Made by a program: the position numbers and the translations under genes
Shown here: positions 1 through 11,827 of the stretch, one piece after another
How the letters are laid out: each line of letters starts with the position of its first letter
Position numbering within the stretch: the first letter of the stretch is position 1
The notes under the pieces: generated by a model
The model's input: the letters and a program-made list of their open reading frames with translations, nothing else
What the model was told of the DNA's origin: nothing
The model's database searches: none
Source of the DNA: Saccopteryx bilineata
Lineage: Eukaryota > Chordata > Mammalia > Chiroptera > Emballonuridae
NCBI RefSeq assembly: GCF_036850765.1
Contig: NC_089493.1
Span: 220,366,744-220,430,743, forward strand
DNA length: 64,000 bases
Direction: 5' to 3'

Positions 1-35
1 GACACACTATCCACTGTGCCACCACCTGATGAGGC
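1..35 (-). mobile_element. SINE, 5' (tRNA-like) head, cut by window edge
   Basis: Read on the minus strand, this segment gives a SINE head with GGTGGTGGCACAGTGGAT, a polymerase III A-box-like sequence. It matches the heads of the SINEs at 32292 and 42658. Only the 5' end is inside the window; the body and A-tail would lie upstream of base 1. Confidence 0.7.
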
Positions 36-304
36 TGCATGTGTATGTCTTCTAACAGATCATCTACTCTATCTTTCCTAAGAATTTCTGGGGATATTCT
101 ATATCCTCTTTACATCTTCTTGATTATTCTCATTGTTTCTCAAAGTAACATACTATTTTATGGGCATTTCCAGGATCTCTTTCAAATCTTATTAAAGTAA
201 TAATTTCTGCTTGAATATGACTGAAGAATAACTAACAGTAGAATACACAAGCATTTGCAATGTGGGAAGCAAGCATCCAATATAAAATTAAAAACAGATT
301 GGAA

Positions 305-684
305 GGCCCTGGTTGGCTGACTTAGCGGTAGAGTGTTGGCTCAGTGCATGGAAGTCCTGAGTTTGATTCCCAGCCAAGGAACACAGAAGAAGCGTCCATT
401 AGCTTCTCCATCCTCCCCCCTCTCCTTCCTCTCTGTCTCTCTCTTCCCCTCCTGTAACCAAAGCTCCATTGGAACAAAGTAGGTTCGGGCACTGAGGATG
501 GCTCCATGGCCTCTGCCTCAGGTGCTAGAAAGGCTCCAGTTGCAACAGAGCAACAGCCTAGATGGGCAGAGCATCACCCCCTAGTGGGCATGCTGGGTGG
601 ATCCCAGTTGGGCGCATGCAGGAGTCTCTCTGCCTCCTTGCTTCTCACTTCAGAAAAATACAAAAAAAACAAACAAACAAACAC
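305..684 (+). mobile_element. VES-like bat SINE, full length
   Basis: This is a tRNA-derived, polymerase III type SINE. The head starts GCCCTGGTTGG, with an A-box-like stretch around 318-330 and a degenerate B box near 359-370. A pyrimidine-rich middle (TCTCTGTCTCTCTCTTCC) follows, then a 3' body and an A-rich tail (AAACAAACAAAC). The flanks are a 15-bp target-site duplication with one mismatch (290-304 AAAAACAGATTGGAA and 685-699 AAAAACAGACTGGAA), which fixes both ends. It is more diverged than the copy at 24576 and so is probably older. Open frames across it are incidental. Confidence 0.88.
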
Positions 685-699
685 AAAAACAGACTGGAA

Positions 700-2067
700 C
701 TTCAACCAAGATATCATTGGATTGAAATTCTAGAAAAAAGTTAAGAAAGAACAACTTGACATACGGTTGTTTGAATAGAATAATATTTTCACAAAACAGG
801 CAGAGCCTTTGTGTCTAACTAGTCCAACATACAAATGACACACAGAGGCTTCAATTCTCTTACTCTGTTATTCTTTCCTTCTACTGCATTTTTAACATAT
901 ATATGGCATGTTTATCATCTGTCTTTTATTTTAGTATGTAAACTTTATGAGGAAACAAAAGTTCAATTACTATTGTGATATTGGAGCAGTCCTTAAATAC
1001 TCACTGAATGAATGGCATGTAGCAGACAATATGACACTGTAAATATAATGAGATTAAAATGCTTGAGTTGGTACCATAGAGTATTATTTGGAGAGACACT
1101 TTTTAAAAGAGATGTAATTTTGACCTTCTAATGTCAAGCAATTTTACAATTATTGTATAATTTTAGAATTGAAGTCAAGAGTCATAATTTCCATGTGTGG
1201 CTACAATGTGGAAAACATCATTTCACATTGAAAAAGTGGTTACTGTCATGGAAACTTTATTGCTGTAACCACAAAATAATGGGTGATATCTAGAATAAAG
1301 ACTGGGAAACCAAAGTTTTCTTTCACTCAAATCTTTACTTTAATTATTTCATTTATGAAACAATTTTCTATTGAGATCCCACTAAGTGCTCCACACTAAG
1401 AACAGGGTGCTGTAAAAAGAAAGGTGTAATCACTGCTCTTGATTATTTTCTGGTTAAATAGGATGAGAAAATCGACAGTTGATATAGAGTTTGAAAAAGG
1501 CAAATATTGAAATAAAGCACTGAATTAGGCTTTCATTCTTTGCTTCTGAATTAGGCTTTCAAAAGAGCAAGAAGAAAAGAGCAAGGAAAGACAGAAATAT
1601 CAAAGAAGGTCTCCAATTAAAGACAATGAATTAACTGAGTTCTTAAAAAATAAATAACAGTTATACAGGAATATCAAGATTATCAAATTCTCACATACCC
1701 ACAATAACTCATTTACCATATGGACTAGCAATTTCCAATAACAGAAGTTTATTCAAAGCAATTTTACTTTTGTTTAATGAATTTCTTCTTATACTAAAGA
1801 ACAACCTACAAGTTATAAGTTTTGTTTTAACTGTAAATGCTAAGAATTGACTTGACAGTTACTAGTTGGTGTATTTCAGCAGCACAGTGAGAAAAATAAA
1901 CCACAATATGAAGCTATTCTTCCATTCAAGTAAACATCCCTCTCTTTATTCACTTACTGACTTCAAACTCTGAAAGGTGTCATCTATACTCCTTATGTCC
2001 ATGAGTCTTAAGAACATTACAAGTACCTTTTCTACCCCCAGCAAACATTTGACTTCCTCGCCTCAAA
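700..2067. other. Unassigned intergenic DNA with weak L2-like remnant
   Basis: No gene is supported here. Around 1345-1480 the wording (a body 'CTAAGTGCTCCACACTAAG' followed by 'AATCACTGCTCTTG') resembles the end of an ancient LINE-2, but only weakly. A 16-bp direct duplication with a 26-bp period lies at 1520-1535 and 1546-1561. The rest is AT-rich and featureless to me. Confidence 0.4.
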
Positions 2068-2082
2068 ATATTTACTCCTTAA

Positions 2083-2826
2083 CCAACAACAAAATGAAAA
2101 AGACAACCTAGATAATGGGGAAACATTTGCAAACAATATATTGATAAGGGGTTAATATCCAAAGTAAATATAGAATGCATAAAACTCAACACCAAAAAAA
2201 ATCCAATTAAAAAATGGATAGAGAACCTAAATAGATACTTCTCCAAAGAGGATATACAGATGGCCAATAGACATATGAAAAGGTGGTGAACATCAATAAT
2301 CATAACAGAAATTCAAATTAAATCCATGATGAGATATCATCTCACCTTTCAGAATGGCTATTGTCAATAAATCAACAAACCACAAGGGTGGGTGAGGCTG
2401 TAGAGAAAAGGGATCCCTGGTACACTGTTGGTAGGAATGCAGATTGGTGCAGCCACTATGGAAAACAATATGGAGGTTCTTCAAAAAATTAAAAATAAAA
2501 CTACCTTATGGCCCAGTGATTCCACTTCTGGGTATGTATCTGAAGAAATCCAAAGCACTCATTCAAAAGAATATATGCACTCTTATGTTTATTGCAGCAT
2601 TATTTAAAATAGGCAAGATATGGAGGCAACCCAAGTGCCCATCAATAGATGAGTGAATAAAAAAAATGGTGGTACATATACACAATGAAATATTACTCAG
2701 CCATGAAAAAATATATAAGTTTATGATTTGCGACAGCATAGATGGACCTAGAGGATATAATGCTAAATGAAATAAGTGAGTCAGACAAAGACAAATACCA
2801 TATGATTTCACTTATCTGTGCAATCT
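2083..2826 (+). pseudogene. L1 ORF2 C-terminal remnant
   Basis: Fragments of the ORF2p C-terminal region are readable in shifting frames. The motif [15 protein letters not shown] lies near 2447-2493, followed by PLLGMYLKKS, MFIAALFKIGKIW and QPKCPSIDE, ending at a stop about 2656. These match the segment after the Cys-rich motif of mammalian L1 ORF2p. The endonuclease and reverse transcriptase domains are absent because the copy is 5'-truncated, and frameshifts and stops break what remains. It is non-functional. The 3' limit is estimated by comparison with the younger copies. Confidence 0.75.
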
Positions 2827-3177
2827 AAAGAGCAAAATAGATGATCAAACAAAATAGAAACAGACTCATATACGAAGAACAAACTGATAGTTGTCAAAGG
2901 GTAAGAGGGATTTTGAGGGAGGCTGGATGAAAAAGTGAAGGGATTAAGAACCACAAACTTATAGTTGCAAAATAGTCATGGAGATGTAAAGTACAGCATA
3001 GAGATTATAGTCAATAACATTTAATTACTATGTATGATGTCAAGTGGGTATTTGAAATATTGATTGGGGAAATAGTTTGTAAAACATATGATTGTCTAAC
3101 AACTATGCTATACAACTGAAATAAATACAAAATTATAATTAATATAATTGTAATTGAAAAATAAATTTTAAATATAT
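2083..3177 (+). mobile_element. 5'-truncated L1 LINE (3' end), old
   Basis: This is the last part of an L1 in sense orientation: the C-terminal part of ORF2, a 3' UTR and an A-rich end. A target-site duplication with one mismatch flanks it (2068-2082 ATATTTACTCCTTAA and 3178-3192 ATATTTACTTCTTAA). This shows an ordinary 5'-truncated retrotransposition of about 1.1 kb. It is clearly diverged from the young copies elsewhere in the window. Confidence 0.88.
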
Positions 3178-3192
3178 ATATTTACTTCTTAA

Positions 3193-4530
3193 GTAACTCA
3201 TATCTACTGGACCAAACTTTCAAAAAATGTTTTCCCCCCCTATTTCTATAAAAATACACCTATCTAACCTCAGGGCATGATTGAAGCTCACTTGGTGAAA
3301 AGAACAGCGCAGTTGAAACCCATAGATCAAGATCCAATGCTTTGTTCTCATTTTGTAGCTACATATTAAAGCAAGCAATTTATTTTTCCAAGTTTCCCTG
3401 GACCTAAAAATTGGCAAATGACGAAAGTGGATGAGATCATCTCTACAGTCCCTTATGGTTCTTATATTTTATAATCCTATTATAAATCAGTCCAAATTAT
3501 AAGGATCCTCAGGGTTCTGCATACTTAAATTTATTCTTTGCTCTTATTTTGTTGTCCTTATTTTTTCTGTTTGTTTTTATATAACCACTTTGTGAATAGA
3601 ATCCCTTCATCTGTCTTTTGCAAGACTGCATAATCTTAGTAATTAAATTAGTCAGGCTGATATAACTCATGACCTCCTTTATACAATAAATTTTTATGTG
3701 AAATTGTACAACTAGAAACTTGAGCTATGAAAATTTTATAAAATTTAATTTTTTTGTTATGTATGACATTTTATTTACTTTTGAATTTTACTGATGGTTT
3801 GAAGTTTGCCTGACCCAATGGCTTATAGCACCATATGAAAAAAAGGAAGAAGCACAAAGCAGTATTTATATTTGTGCTGGCCTTCAATTCAAGCTGTGTG
3901 TCTCATAATGCAACCTAGCATGAGACATGTAATTTGAAGGATGTTCCTGTCAAACAGCTTCTCAGAAAGAAGTGTGAGTGATCTCAGTCTAGTTCAGAGC
4001 AAAGAGTTGTCCACCTGGAAAAGCCCTCGGTATGGTGTAAATTATTATCTTATGTGTTGTCAGTTTTACCCGAGAAGTTCAAAACTGAATGGACCCATGG
4101 ACCTTATCATTCCTTTAAGTCTTCAAAGAGGATCCTGCTAAATAAAGATAGGCCCTAGTTACCTGGTCCTATCAGTTCATGAATAATGATCTTTTAAAGA
4201 AGACCCTTAAATTAGCTTTTAAAAAGAGCACTAAAATTGGATTAAATAAAATACAGAACCAGGAAAGTTGAAAATGGAAAAAACTTAATATAGTCTAACA
4301 TTGCAGGGCTTGAAGGCATTATTCTTCTGCTGCTGTCTTGAGCAATCTAATTTTAAATGACCCAGTAAAGAGAAAAACAATAACTAAGTTAAAAAATATT
4401 TTTAAATGAATTACTTTACTTTCAAAAGTATTCTGAGGTCTTTATTAGACCAAAATAGAATAATTATTTTTATACCACAAAAAAATATAATTTGGGTTCT
4501 TACAGAATGTAAGTTCATATACTGTGATGT
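3193..4530. other. Unassigned intergenic DNA
   Basis: I see no gene, RNA gene or repeat that I can name. A 66-codon open frame at 3941-4141 has no recognisable features and sits in AT-rich sequence, so I treat it as chance. Confidence 0.4.
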
Positions 4531-4546
4531 CCCTTGACATATTCTT

Positions 4547-4704
4547 TATTTATTTATTCATTTTTAGCGGGAGAGAAGGGGAATAGGAGCAGGAAGCATC
4601 AGGTCCCATATGTGCCTTGACCAGGCAAGCTTGGGGTTTTGAACTGGTAAACTCAGTGTTCCAGATCGAAGCTTTATTCACTGCGCCACCTCAGGTCAGG
4701 CTGC
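4547..4704 (-). mobile_element. Short bat SINE (GCCTGACCTGAGG type)
   Basis: On the minus strand it starts GCCTGACCTGAGGTGGCGCA, with an A-box-like head and a worn B box (CCAGTTCAAAACCCC), and ends in an AAATGAATAAATAAATAAA-like tail. A perfect 16-bp target-site duplication, CCCTTGACATATTCTT, lies at 4531-4546 and 4705-4720. This gives exact boundaries and a unit of 158 bp. It belongs to the same family as the copy at 9179. Confidence 0.92.
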
Positions 4705-4720
4705 CCCTTGACATATTCTT

Positions 4721-7091
4721 AGTGATAATGATGACAATAGGGATAATTTTGATCATGAAGTAAAATTAAAAAAGAACACTTTAGAAAGGAATTTCTCCCT
4801 TGGGTTTAATAGGTCATTTTTACTTATCATCATTTTTAAAGTCTTCGTATCAATCAGTGTCATTAAGAAATATATTATGTTAACTTCTGTCACAAGAATA
4901 AAGTTAACAAACCATGTTGTTAAAATCACTGATTGAGAGCTTACATTGTTTCCAAAATTCAGAGAATTAAATCCAAGCTAATTTAATGTGGTCATATTAT
5001 TTCCAACCTGAATTTTAAATGAATGCTAATTTATATGCTATTCCAAAGCATATACTATTTTTTGAAATTAACCTTAAAACACTAGTTAAATAGTAAATTC
5101 CTTCTGCTTTCTTTAAAAAACTGGGTATATATTTTTCTGGATTTTTTTTAAAGTTTAAAATTTTATACCATGATTAAAAATAAACAAAACTTCTGAATTT
5201 TTGTTTGATGAACAACTGTGCAGTTTTAGCCTCTTGGCACTATTTCAGATTTTTTCTTTTTTTTTTTCTTTTTAATCTTCCTTTGTTTTTTCTTTCTTTT
5301 ACTTTCAACTGCATGATAAATTCTGGATTATGTCTCACTGAAGCTTTAACACTAAATTTAATGAAGTGGCTGAACTTTTAACCTTGGAACCCAACACACT
5401 TTAGAACTATCACGATATCCATTGCACTTTTTCTCTAGTTCTGGGTCAGCCATACTAAGGGTAAGACTTTCAGCAGGAGGGACTTTATTTACCCAGGCTT
5501 TTCGGAACAGCAAATAGAAGGGGTTGAGTTTTTCTACTGCTCATTCTTAAAATTCTCAGAGCAAAAAAAAAAAAAAAAAAAAAGCTGGAGCCTTGAACTT
5601 CTACCTTCCCTAATTCTGCTTCTTTCTTGATAATTGGACTGCAAATAAAGAGGTCCTGGGTGTCAGCTTTCAAGAAAAAGTCATTTATTCATAACCAGGC
5701 TTTAAATTTTATAACAGAAAGGATTGATTTTTACCAGGTCATCTTAAAGCTTCCAAACACTCCCTATCTATTCAGCCTTGCATTTTACACACAGGCAGCA
5801 CAAGCAGCATTTCTTAGAGTCCCTTTCATAGGCAAAGAGTTGGGACACTTTCAAGGAGATCAAAGAAAAAGAATTCATTTTAAATTGTAGAATTTATACA
5901 TACCTTTATTTTTCTTTGTGCCATAAAACACTTGTAACTGTCACTTCAAGCTATGTCCTTCTATGGGGAGCCCCAAATCAGGCAGATCTCTGTCTTACTT
6001 GTTTGAGGACTATTTTGATAGCAGCGAACACTAGAGGGGGAACTTACCCGTTCAGAGAAAGAAAGCTTCAGAGCCTTTGGGAGAGGATCAGAGTTACTGA
6101 CTTAAACAAGTCATGCTAAGACTTGGTCAGCCATGGTTCAGAAGTCAAAAGGTCAAGAATGGTAGGTAGCCAATTTATTGTCATTTTCCAAAAAGGCAGG
6201 GAAGTAAAAAATGAAATTGAGAAGTTTAGCTGCTGCTTATGCCATGATATGGAATATTTTTAAAAACTCTCTGGAGGCAGTTTTAAAATGAGGAATAGGA
6301 TTACAGAGACTCTTTTTCTCTTTACTATGACTGTCTGTCATTTAAATGTCTAAGGAATGATGGAATGAATTATCATAAAATTTTGACAAATTTGATGGCT
6401 CAAGCAAAAAGGGGAAATAGGCATTCTGATTATTAGGTTCTAATAAGACATGACATTTAAAATGAGTTTACATGGCAGTAAGACCTTTGCTTCCCACCCA
6501 ACCCCCCTTGACTTAAAAAAACCTGAAATTCTTTTCTTTGGAAAGGAAATAACTTATTTCAGTTTTTCCTCTCTCTAGTTTAATGATTATAAGTCCTATA
6601 TTACCACTTATATCTTTTTTATTCCTTGTAGCCACAATGTAATTGCTTTCTACAATTTACCTGAAATTGAGAAAGTTTAAAATGTATCTTGAAAGCCAGT
6701 AAAATATTTCAGCAGAAATATTTAGTAAGTTTAGTAGAAAAAAAATGTAAGCAGTTCTTTCATTTGCATTAGTGTTTTTATGTACCATCTTACAACATAG
6801 TAGTTAAAATATACTGATTCAAGAACAAATTGCATTTTCTAAAAAGAAAAAAAAGAGATTTACAAAAATACCAAAAAACAAAATTGATTTTTTTCTGATT
6901 TTAATACTTATTTCTTTTCCACCAAATATCATGGTTTTTTTTGTAATAAAGTATCTCATTAATCCATGTAAGCAACCTATATAATGATGTTCATAATACA
7001 TTTTTATATTACTTATATCATAAGGCGTTTTAAAAAGGGTAAAAATTCATTCACAAGCAATCTGACCTTCGGAAATATTCTGAGGTTTTAG
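4721..7091. other. Unassigned intergenic DNA with homopolymer tracts
   Basis: No gene is supported. It holds a T-rich stretch around 5250-5300 and a run of about 20 A residues at roughly 5563-5583. The latter could be the tail of an unrecognised retroposed fragment. Open frames of 60-87 codons at 5485-5673, 5627-5890 and 5916-6119 are short and lack any recognisable motif. Confidence 0.4.
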
Positions 7092-7105
7092 TTTAAAATT
7101 AAAAT

Positions 7106-7277
7106 GGGGCCCAGGTCGGTTAGCGCAGTTGGTTACAGCAATGTCCCAATACTCCAAGATTGCAGGTTTGATCTCTGGTAAGTGCACATACAAGAATCAA
7201 CAAATGAATGCATAAATAAGTGAAAGCAATGTTTCTCTCTTTCTCCTCCCCCTCTCTCTAAAATAAATAAACAAAAA
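7106..7277 (+). mobile_element. Short bat SINE
   Basis: The tRNA-like head contains GGTTAGCGCAGTTGGTTA (A box) and GCAGGTTTGATCTCTGG (B-box-like, 7164-7180). A 'CAACAAATGAATGCATAAATAAG' type middle, a pyrimidine tract and an AAATAAATAAAC tail follow. The TSD is imperfect (7092-7105 against 7278-7290), so the ends are good to a few bases. The fragment at about 15845 is of the same family. Confidence 0.8.
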
Positions 7278-9178
7278 TTTAAACTAAAATAATTTTTTAT
7301 TTTTTATTGATTATAATTTATTGTGTTTAAATAGATTCAAGTTTCCCACCGAATACATCCCCACACCCCCATGTTCCCGTCAACATCCCCTTTGTCCCTC
7401 TCCCTGCAAGGCCCTCCCCCTTTTCCTCAGGATTTGCTGTCCTGCTCTTTATAACACTGTGTTATGTATATGTAATTTCACCAATCTCTTTCCCTTCTCT
7501 GATCCCATCCTCTCATCCCCTTTCCCTCTATCGCCTTTCCCTCTGGTCCCTTTGATCTCTCCTTTGCCTCTATTCTGTTCCTCAGTTCACACTGTTCATT
7601 GGATTCCTCAAATGAGTGAAGTCATATGATATTTTTCTTTCTCTGCCTGCTAATTTTATTTAGCATAATAGTTTCCAGGTCCATCATGTTGTCGCAAAAG
7701 GTAAGATTTCCTTCTTTGTCACAGCCACGTAGTATTCCATTGTGTATATGTACCACAGCTTTAAATCCACTCATCCACTGACGGACACTTGGAGTATTTC
7801 CAGATCTTGGCTATTGTACAAAATGCGTCAATAAACATGGGGGTACATTTCTTCTTTTGAATCAGTGATTTGGTATTCATAGATATATTCCTAAAATTGG
7901 GATAGCTGGGTCAAAGGGCAGTTCCATTTTTTAATTTTTTGAGGAATCTTCATACTGATTTCCACAGTGGCTGTACCAGTCTGCATTCCCGTCAGCAGTG
8001 CAGGAGGGTTCCCCTTTCTCCACATCCTCACCAGCACTTATGTGTTGTTTTGTTAATGAGCGCCATTCTAACTAGTGTGAGGTTGTATCTCATTGTGGTT
8101 TTAATTTGCATTTCTCTAATGATTAGTGATGTTTAACATATTTTCATCTGCTTATTGGCCATCTGTATGTCCTCTTTGGAGAAGTGTCTATTCTTTTTTT
8201 TTTTTTTTTGCCCATTTTTGAATGGATTATTTATCTTTCTGGTGTTGAGGTTTTCAAGTACTTTATAAATATTTTGGTTGTTAACCCCTTATCTATGTTT
8301 TCCCATTTTGTGGTTTGTCTTTTATTTTATTCATATTGTCTTTAGCTGTGCAAAAGCTTTTTAGTTTGATATAGTCCAATTTGTTCATCCTGTCCTTTAT
8401 TTCACTTGCCCATGGAGATAAATCAGCAAATATATTGCTGCAAGAGTTTACTGCCTATGTGTTTTTCTAAGTTGATTATGGTTTCACAACTTACATTTAA
8501 GTCTTTTATCCATTTTGAGTTTATTTTTGTGAATGGTGTAAGTTGGTGGTCTAGTTTCATTTTTTTTTTTTTTTGCATGTACCTGTCCAATTATCCCAGC
8601 ACCATTTTTTAAAAAGACTGCCTTTACTCCATTGTATACTCTTACCTCCTTTGTCAAATATCAGTTGTCCATAGAGCTGTGGGTTTATTTCTGGGTTCTC
8701 TGTTCTATTTCATTGATCTGTATGCCTTTACTTACGCCAGTACCAAGCTGTTTTGAGTACAATGGCCTTGTAGTATAACTTGATATCAGGAAGTATGATA
8801 CCTCCCATTTTATTCTTCATTTTCAAGATTGCTGAGGCTATTCGTGTTCTTTTTTGGATTATTTGTTCTATATCTTTGAGGTATTTCATTGGTATTTTAA
8901 TAGGAATTGTATTCAATTTATAAACTGCTTTGGGTACTATAAACATTTTAATGATGTTTATTCTTCCTATCCATAAACATGGTATATGCTCCCATTTGTT
9001 TGTATCTTCCTTGATTTCTTTTATCAATATTTTATCATGTTCTGAGTACAAGTCTTTAACCTCAGTTAAATTTACTCTTGGGTACTTTTTATTATTGTTG
9101 CAATAGTGAAGGGGATTGTTTTCTTAATTTCTCTTTCAAACAGTTCATTATTGGTGTATAAAAATGCCTCTGATTTTT

Positions 9179-9380
9179 ATTTAAATGGTGATTTTTAAAA
9201 TTAATTATTTATTTATTCATTCATTTTAGAAGAGAAAGAGAGAAGGAGAGGGAGAGAGAGAGAGAAGTGGGGGAGGAGCAGAAAGCATCAGCTCCCATAT
9301 GTCCCTTGACCAGGCAAGCCCAGAGTTTTGAACCGGCGACCTCAGCAGCTTTATCCACTGCGCCACCACAGGTCAGGCCA
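9179..9380 (-). mobile_element. Short bat SINE inserted in L1
   Basis: On the minus strand it has a GGCCTGACCTGTGGTGGCGC head, a B-box-like TCGCCGGTTCAAAACTC and an 'ATGAATAAATAAATAATT' tail. A perfect 12-bp TSD (CCTCTGATTTTT) at 9167-9178 and 9381-9392 interrupts the L1 ORF2 remnant. It is therefore younger than that L1. Confidence 0.92.
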
Positions 9381-9834
9381 CCTCTGATTTTTGAATATTA
9401 ATTTTATATCCTGCCACATTGTTGAATTAATTTATCAGGTCCAATAGTTTTTTTGACTGAGACATTAGGTTTTCTATGTACAGTATGATATCATCCGCAA
9501 ATAATGATAGTTATACTTCTTCTTTTCCAATTTGGATACTGTTTATTTCTTGTCTGATTGCTGTGGCTAGGACTTCCAGAACTATGTTGAATAAGAGTGG
9601 TGAAAGGGGGCACCCCTGTCTTGTTCCTGATCTTGATAGGATTGTTTTTAATTTTGGCTCATTAATTATGATGTTGGCTGTGGGTTTGTCACACATGACT
9701 TTTATTATGTTATGTTTCCTGTATTCCCACTTTGCTGAGAGTTTAGATTGTAAATGGGTGCTGGATTTTATCAAATCCTTTTTCTGCATCCATTGATGTT
9801 ATCATGTGATTTTTCTCCTTCCTTTTGTTTATAT

Positions 9835-10156
9835 CGGGGGTCAGGAACCTATGGCTCGCGAGCCAGATGTGGCTCTTTTGATGGCTGCATCTGTCTCGCA
9901 GACAATTCTTTAATAAAAAAAAATAATAACATTAAAAATATAAAACATTCTTACATATTACAATCCATTCATTTCCTACCGCTCATGTTCATGGTTGTGG
10001 GTGGCTGGAGCCAATCACAGCTGTCCTCTGGGACAACACCAAATTGTTATTGGACAATGCATAACGTATATGGGTCATTGTATGGCTCTCACGGAATTAC
10101 ATTTTAAAATATGTGGCGTTCATGGCTCTCTCACACAAAAAGGTTCCTGACCTCTG
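9835..10156. mobile_element. Non-autonomous hAT DNA transposon (MITE), family A
   Basis: This 322-bp element has terminal inverted repeats of the form C(A/G)GNGGTCAGGAACCT at both ends and perfect 8-bp TSDs (GTTTATAT at 9827-9834 and 10157-10164). TIRs of this kind plus an 8-bp TSD are diagnostic of the hAT superfamily. A short palindrome GGCTCGCGAGCC lies just inside the left end. It has no coding capacity, so transposase must have come from elsewhere. It interrupts the L1 ORF2 remnant and so post-dates that L1. Confidence 0.93.
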
Positions 10157-10199
10157 GTTTATATGATGAATCACATTGATTGGTTTGTGAATATTGTAC

Positions 10200-11186
10200 T
10201 GTGGTAAGGTACCACAGAATTACAAAAATTAATATTAGTATTTTAGGAGAGAAAATGAGGTTTCCTGACCTGTCCTTTCTTTAGAGAATGGAGGGAGAAG
10301 GATATGGGAGTTTCCTGACTTACAAAAATGACTGGGTCATTTAGTTTAACTATAATCCTATGAAAGAATTAAGGTTATCTGAAGAACTTCCTTTCCCTTT
10401 CAATAAGAGACAAAATTTACATACCACCTTACACTGATTTTAACTCTCTTCCTTCCTGGAATCCTGAGAGTAACATATACCCCTAGGCAAAGGAGGGGAG
10501 ATAGACATTAAAAGATTTGTGAATGTCTTTGATATGTAAAACAACATCACTATTGTGTTACCTTGAAACTTTTAATATTTTTTATAGATCCTCTAGACCA
10601 GAGGTAGTCAACCTTTTTATACCTTCTGCCCACTTTTGTATCTCTGTTAGTAGTAAAATTTTCTAACCACCCACCAATTCCACAGTAATGGTGATTTATA
10701 AGGTAGAGAAGTAACTTTACTTTATCAAATTTATAAAGCAGAGTTACAGCAAGTTAAAGCATATAATAATTACTTACCAAGTACTTTATGTTGGATTTTT
10801 GCTAAGTTTGGCAGAATAAATCTTTATAAAACAACTTACTATAGTTAAATCTATCTTTTTATTTATACTTTGGTTGCTCTACTACTGCCCACCATGAAAG
10901 CTGGAACACCCACTAGTGGGTGGTAGGGACCAGGTTGATTACCACTGCTCTAGACAAATATAAGCTTGTTAACAATGGTGTCATGCTCTCCCTCCTGTAT
11001 GTGGTCAAAGGTATATAACCAGTCTAGTCTCACAGCTACATTTAACACTGCACAATTTGGGTCAGCTATACCCCATGTTAGTCATATGCAGCTGGGTTAA
11101 TCAATAAAACTCCTCAAAAATTCATTTGGGCTTGGTGTCTCTACGTAAACTCTCGGAAGTAAGGTACAGTACTTACTTCCTCCTCA
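10200..11186 (+). mobile_element. Probable solo LTR of an endogenous retrovirus (class I-like), carrying a nested MITE
   Basis: This non-L1 block replaces L1 sequence. It begins TGTGGTAAGG and ends TCCTCCTCA, the TG...CA ends expected of an LTR. Near the 3' end a polyadenylation signal AATAAA (11103-11108) is followed by CTTGGTGTCTCT, as in gammaretrovirus-like R/U5 regions. Without the nested hAT element (10599-10947 plus TSD) it is about 630 bp, a normal LTR size. No internal retroviral genes are present. A clear 4-6 bp TSD is not visible, and about 16 bp of L1 seem to be missing at the junction, so the insertion may have been accompanied by a deletion. The class assignment is an inference. 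Confidence 0.65.
10599..10947. mobile_element. Non-autonomous hAT DNA transposon (MITE), family B, nested in LTR
   Basis: The ends are CAGAGGTAGTCAACCTTT and, read from the other side, CAGTGGTAATCAACCTGG. They form imperfect terminal inverted repeats. Perfect 8-bp TSDs CTCTAGAC flank it (10591-10598 and 10948-10955). It is 349 bp with no transposase. It lies inside the LTR-like block that itself lies inside an L1, so it is the third layer of this nest. Confidence 0.92.
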
Positions 11187-11615
11187 GAATAAATCCCACT
11201 TGATCTTGATGTATGATTTTTTTCATGTATTGCTGAATCATGTTTGTTAATTTTTTGTTGAGAATTTTAGCATCTAAATTCATCAGCGATATTGGCCTAT
11301 AATATTTTTTCTCTGTATTGTCTTTGCCTGGTTTTAGAATGAGGATTATGCTCGCCTCATAAAAGGAGCTTGGAAGTCTTCCCTCCTATTTAAATTTTTT
11401 GAAATAGCTTGAGAAGGATAGGAGATAGTTCCTCTTTGAATATTTGGTAGAATTTGCCTGTGAAGCCATCTGGCCCAGGGCTTTTTTTGTTGGGAGTTTT
11501 TTGATAACTGTTTCAATCTCACTTCTTATAATTAGTCTGTTTAGGTTTTCTGATTCTTCAAAACTGATATTTGAAAGATTATATGTTTCAAGGAATTTGT
11601 CCATTTCACCAAGGT

Positions 11616-11827
11616 CAGTGGTCAGCAAACCATGGCTCACAAGCTACATGATGCTCTCAGATTGAGGACATTTTTGGCAAAGACCAGTTTAGGAGTACCC
11701 TAATTAAGTTAATAACAATGTACCTACCTGGATAGTTTAAGTTTAAAAAATTTGGCTCTCAAAAGAAATTTTAATCATTGTACTGTTGATATTTGGCTCT
11801 GTTGACTAATGAGTTTGCCGAACACTG
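11616..11827. mobile_element. Non-autonomous hAT DNA transposon (MITE), family C
   Basis: This 212-bp element has inverted ends CAGTGGTCAGCAAACC and, on the opposite strand, CAGTGTTCGGCAAAC, with subterminal GGCTC motifs. The 8-bp flanks ACCAAGGT (11608-11615) and ACATAAGT (11828-11835) match at 6 of 8 positions, consistent with an older TSD. L1 sequence continues on both sides. It has no coding capacity. Confidence 0.85.
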
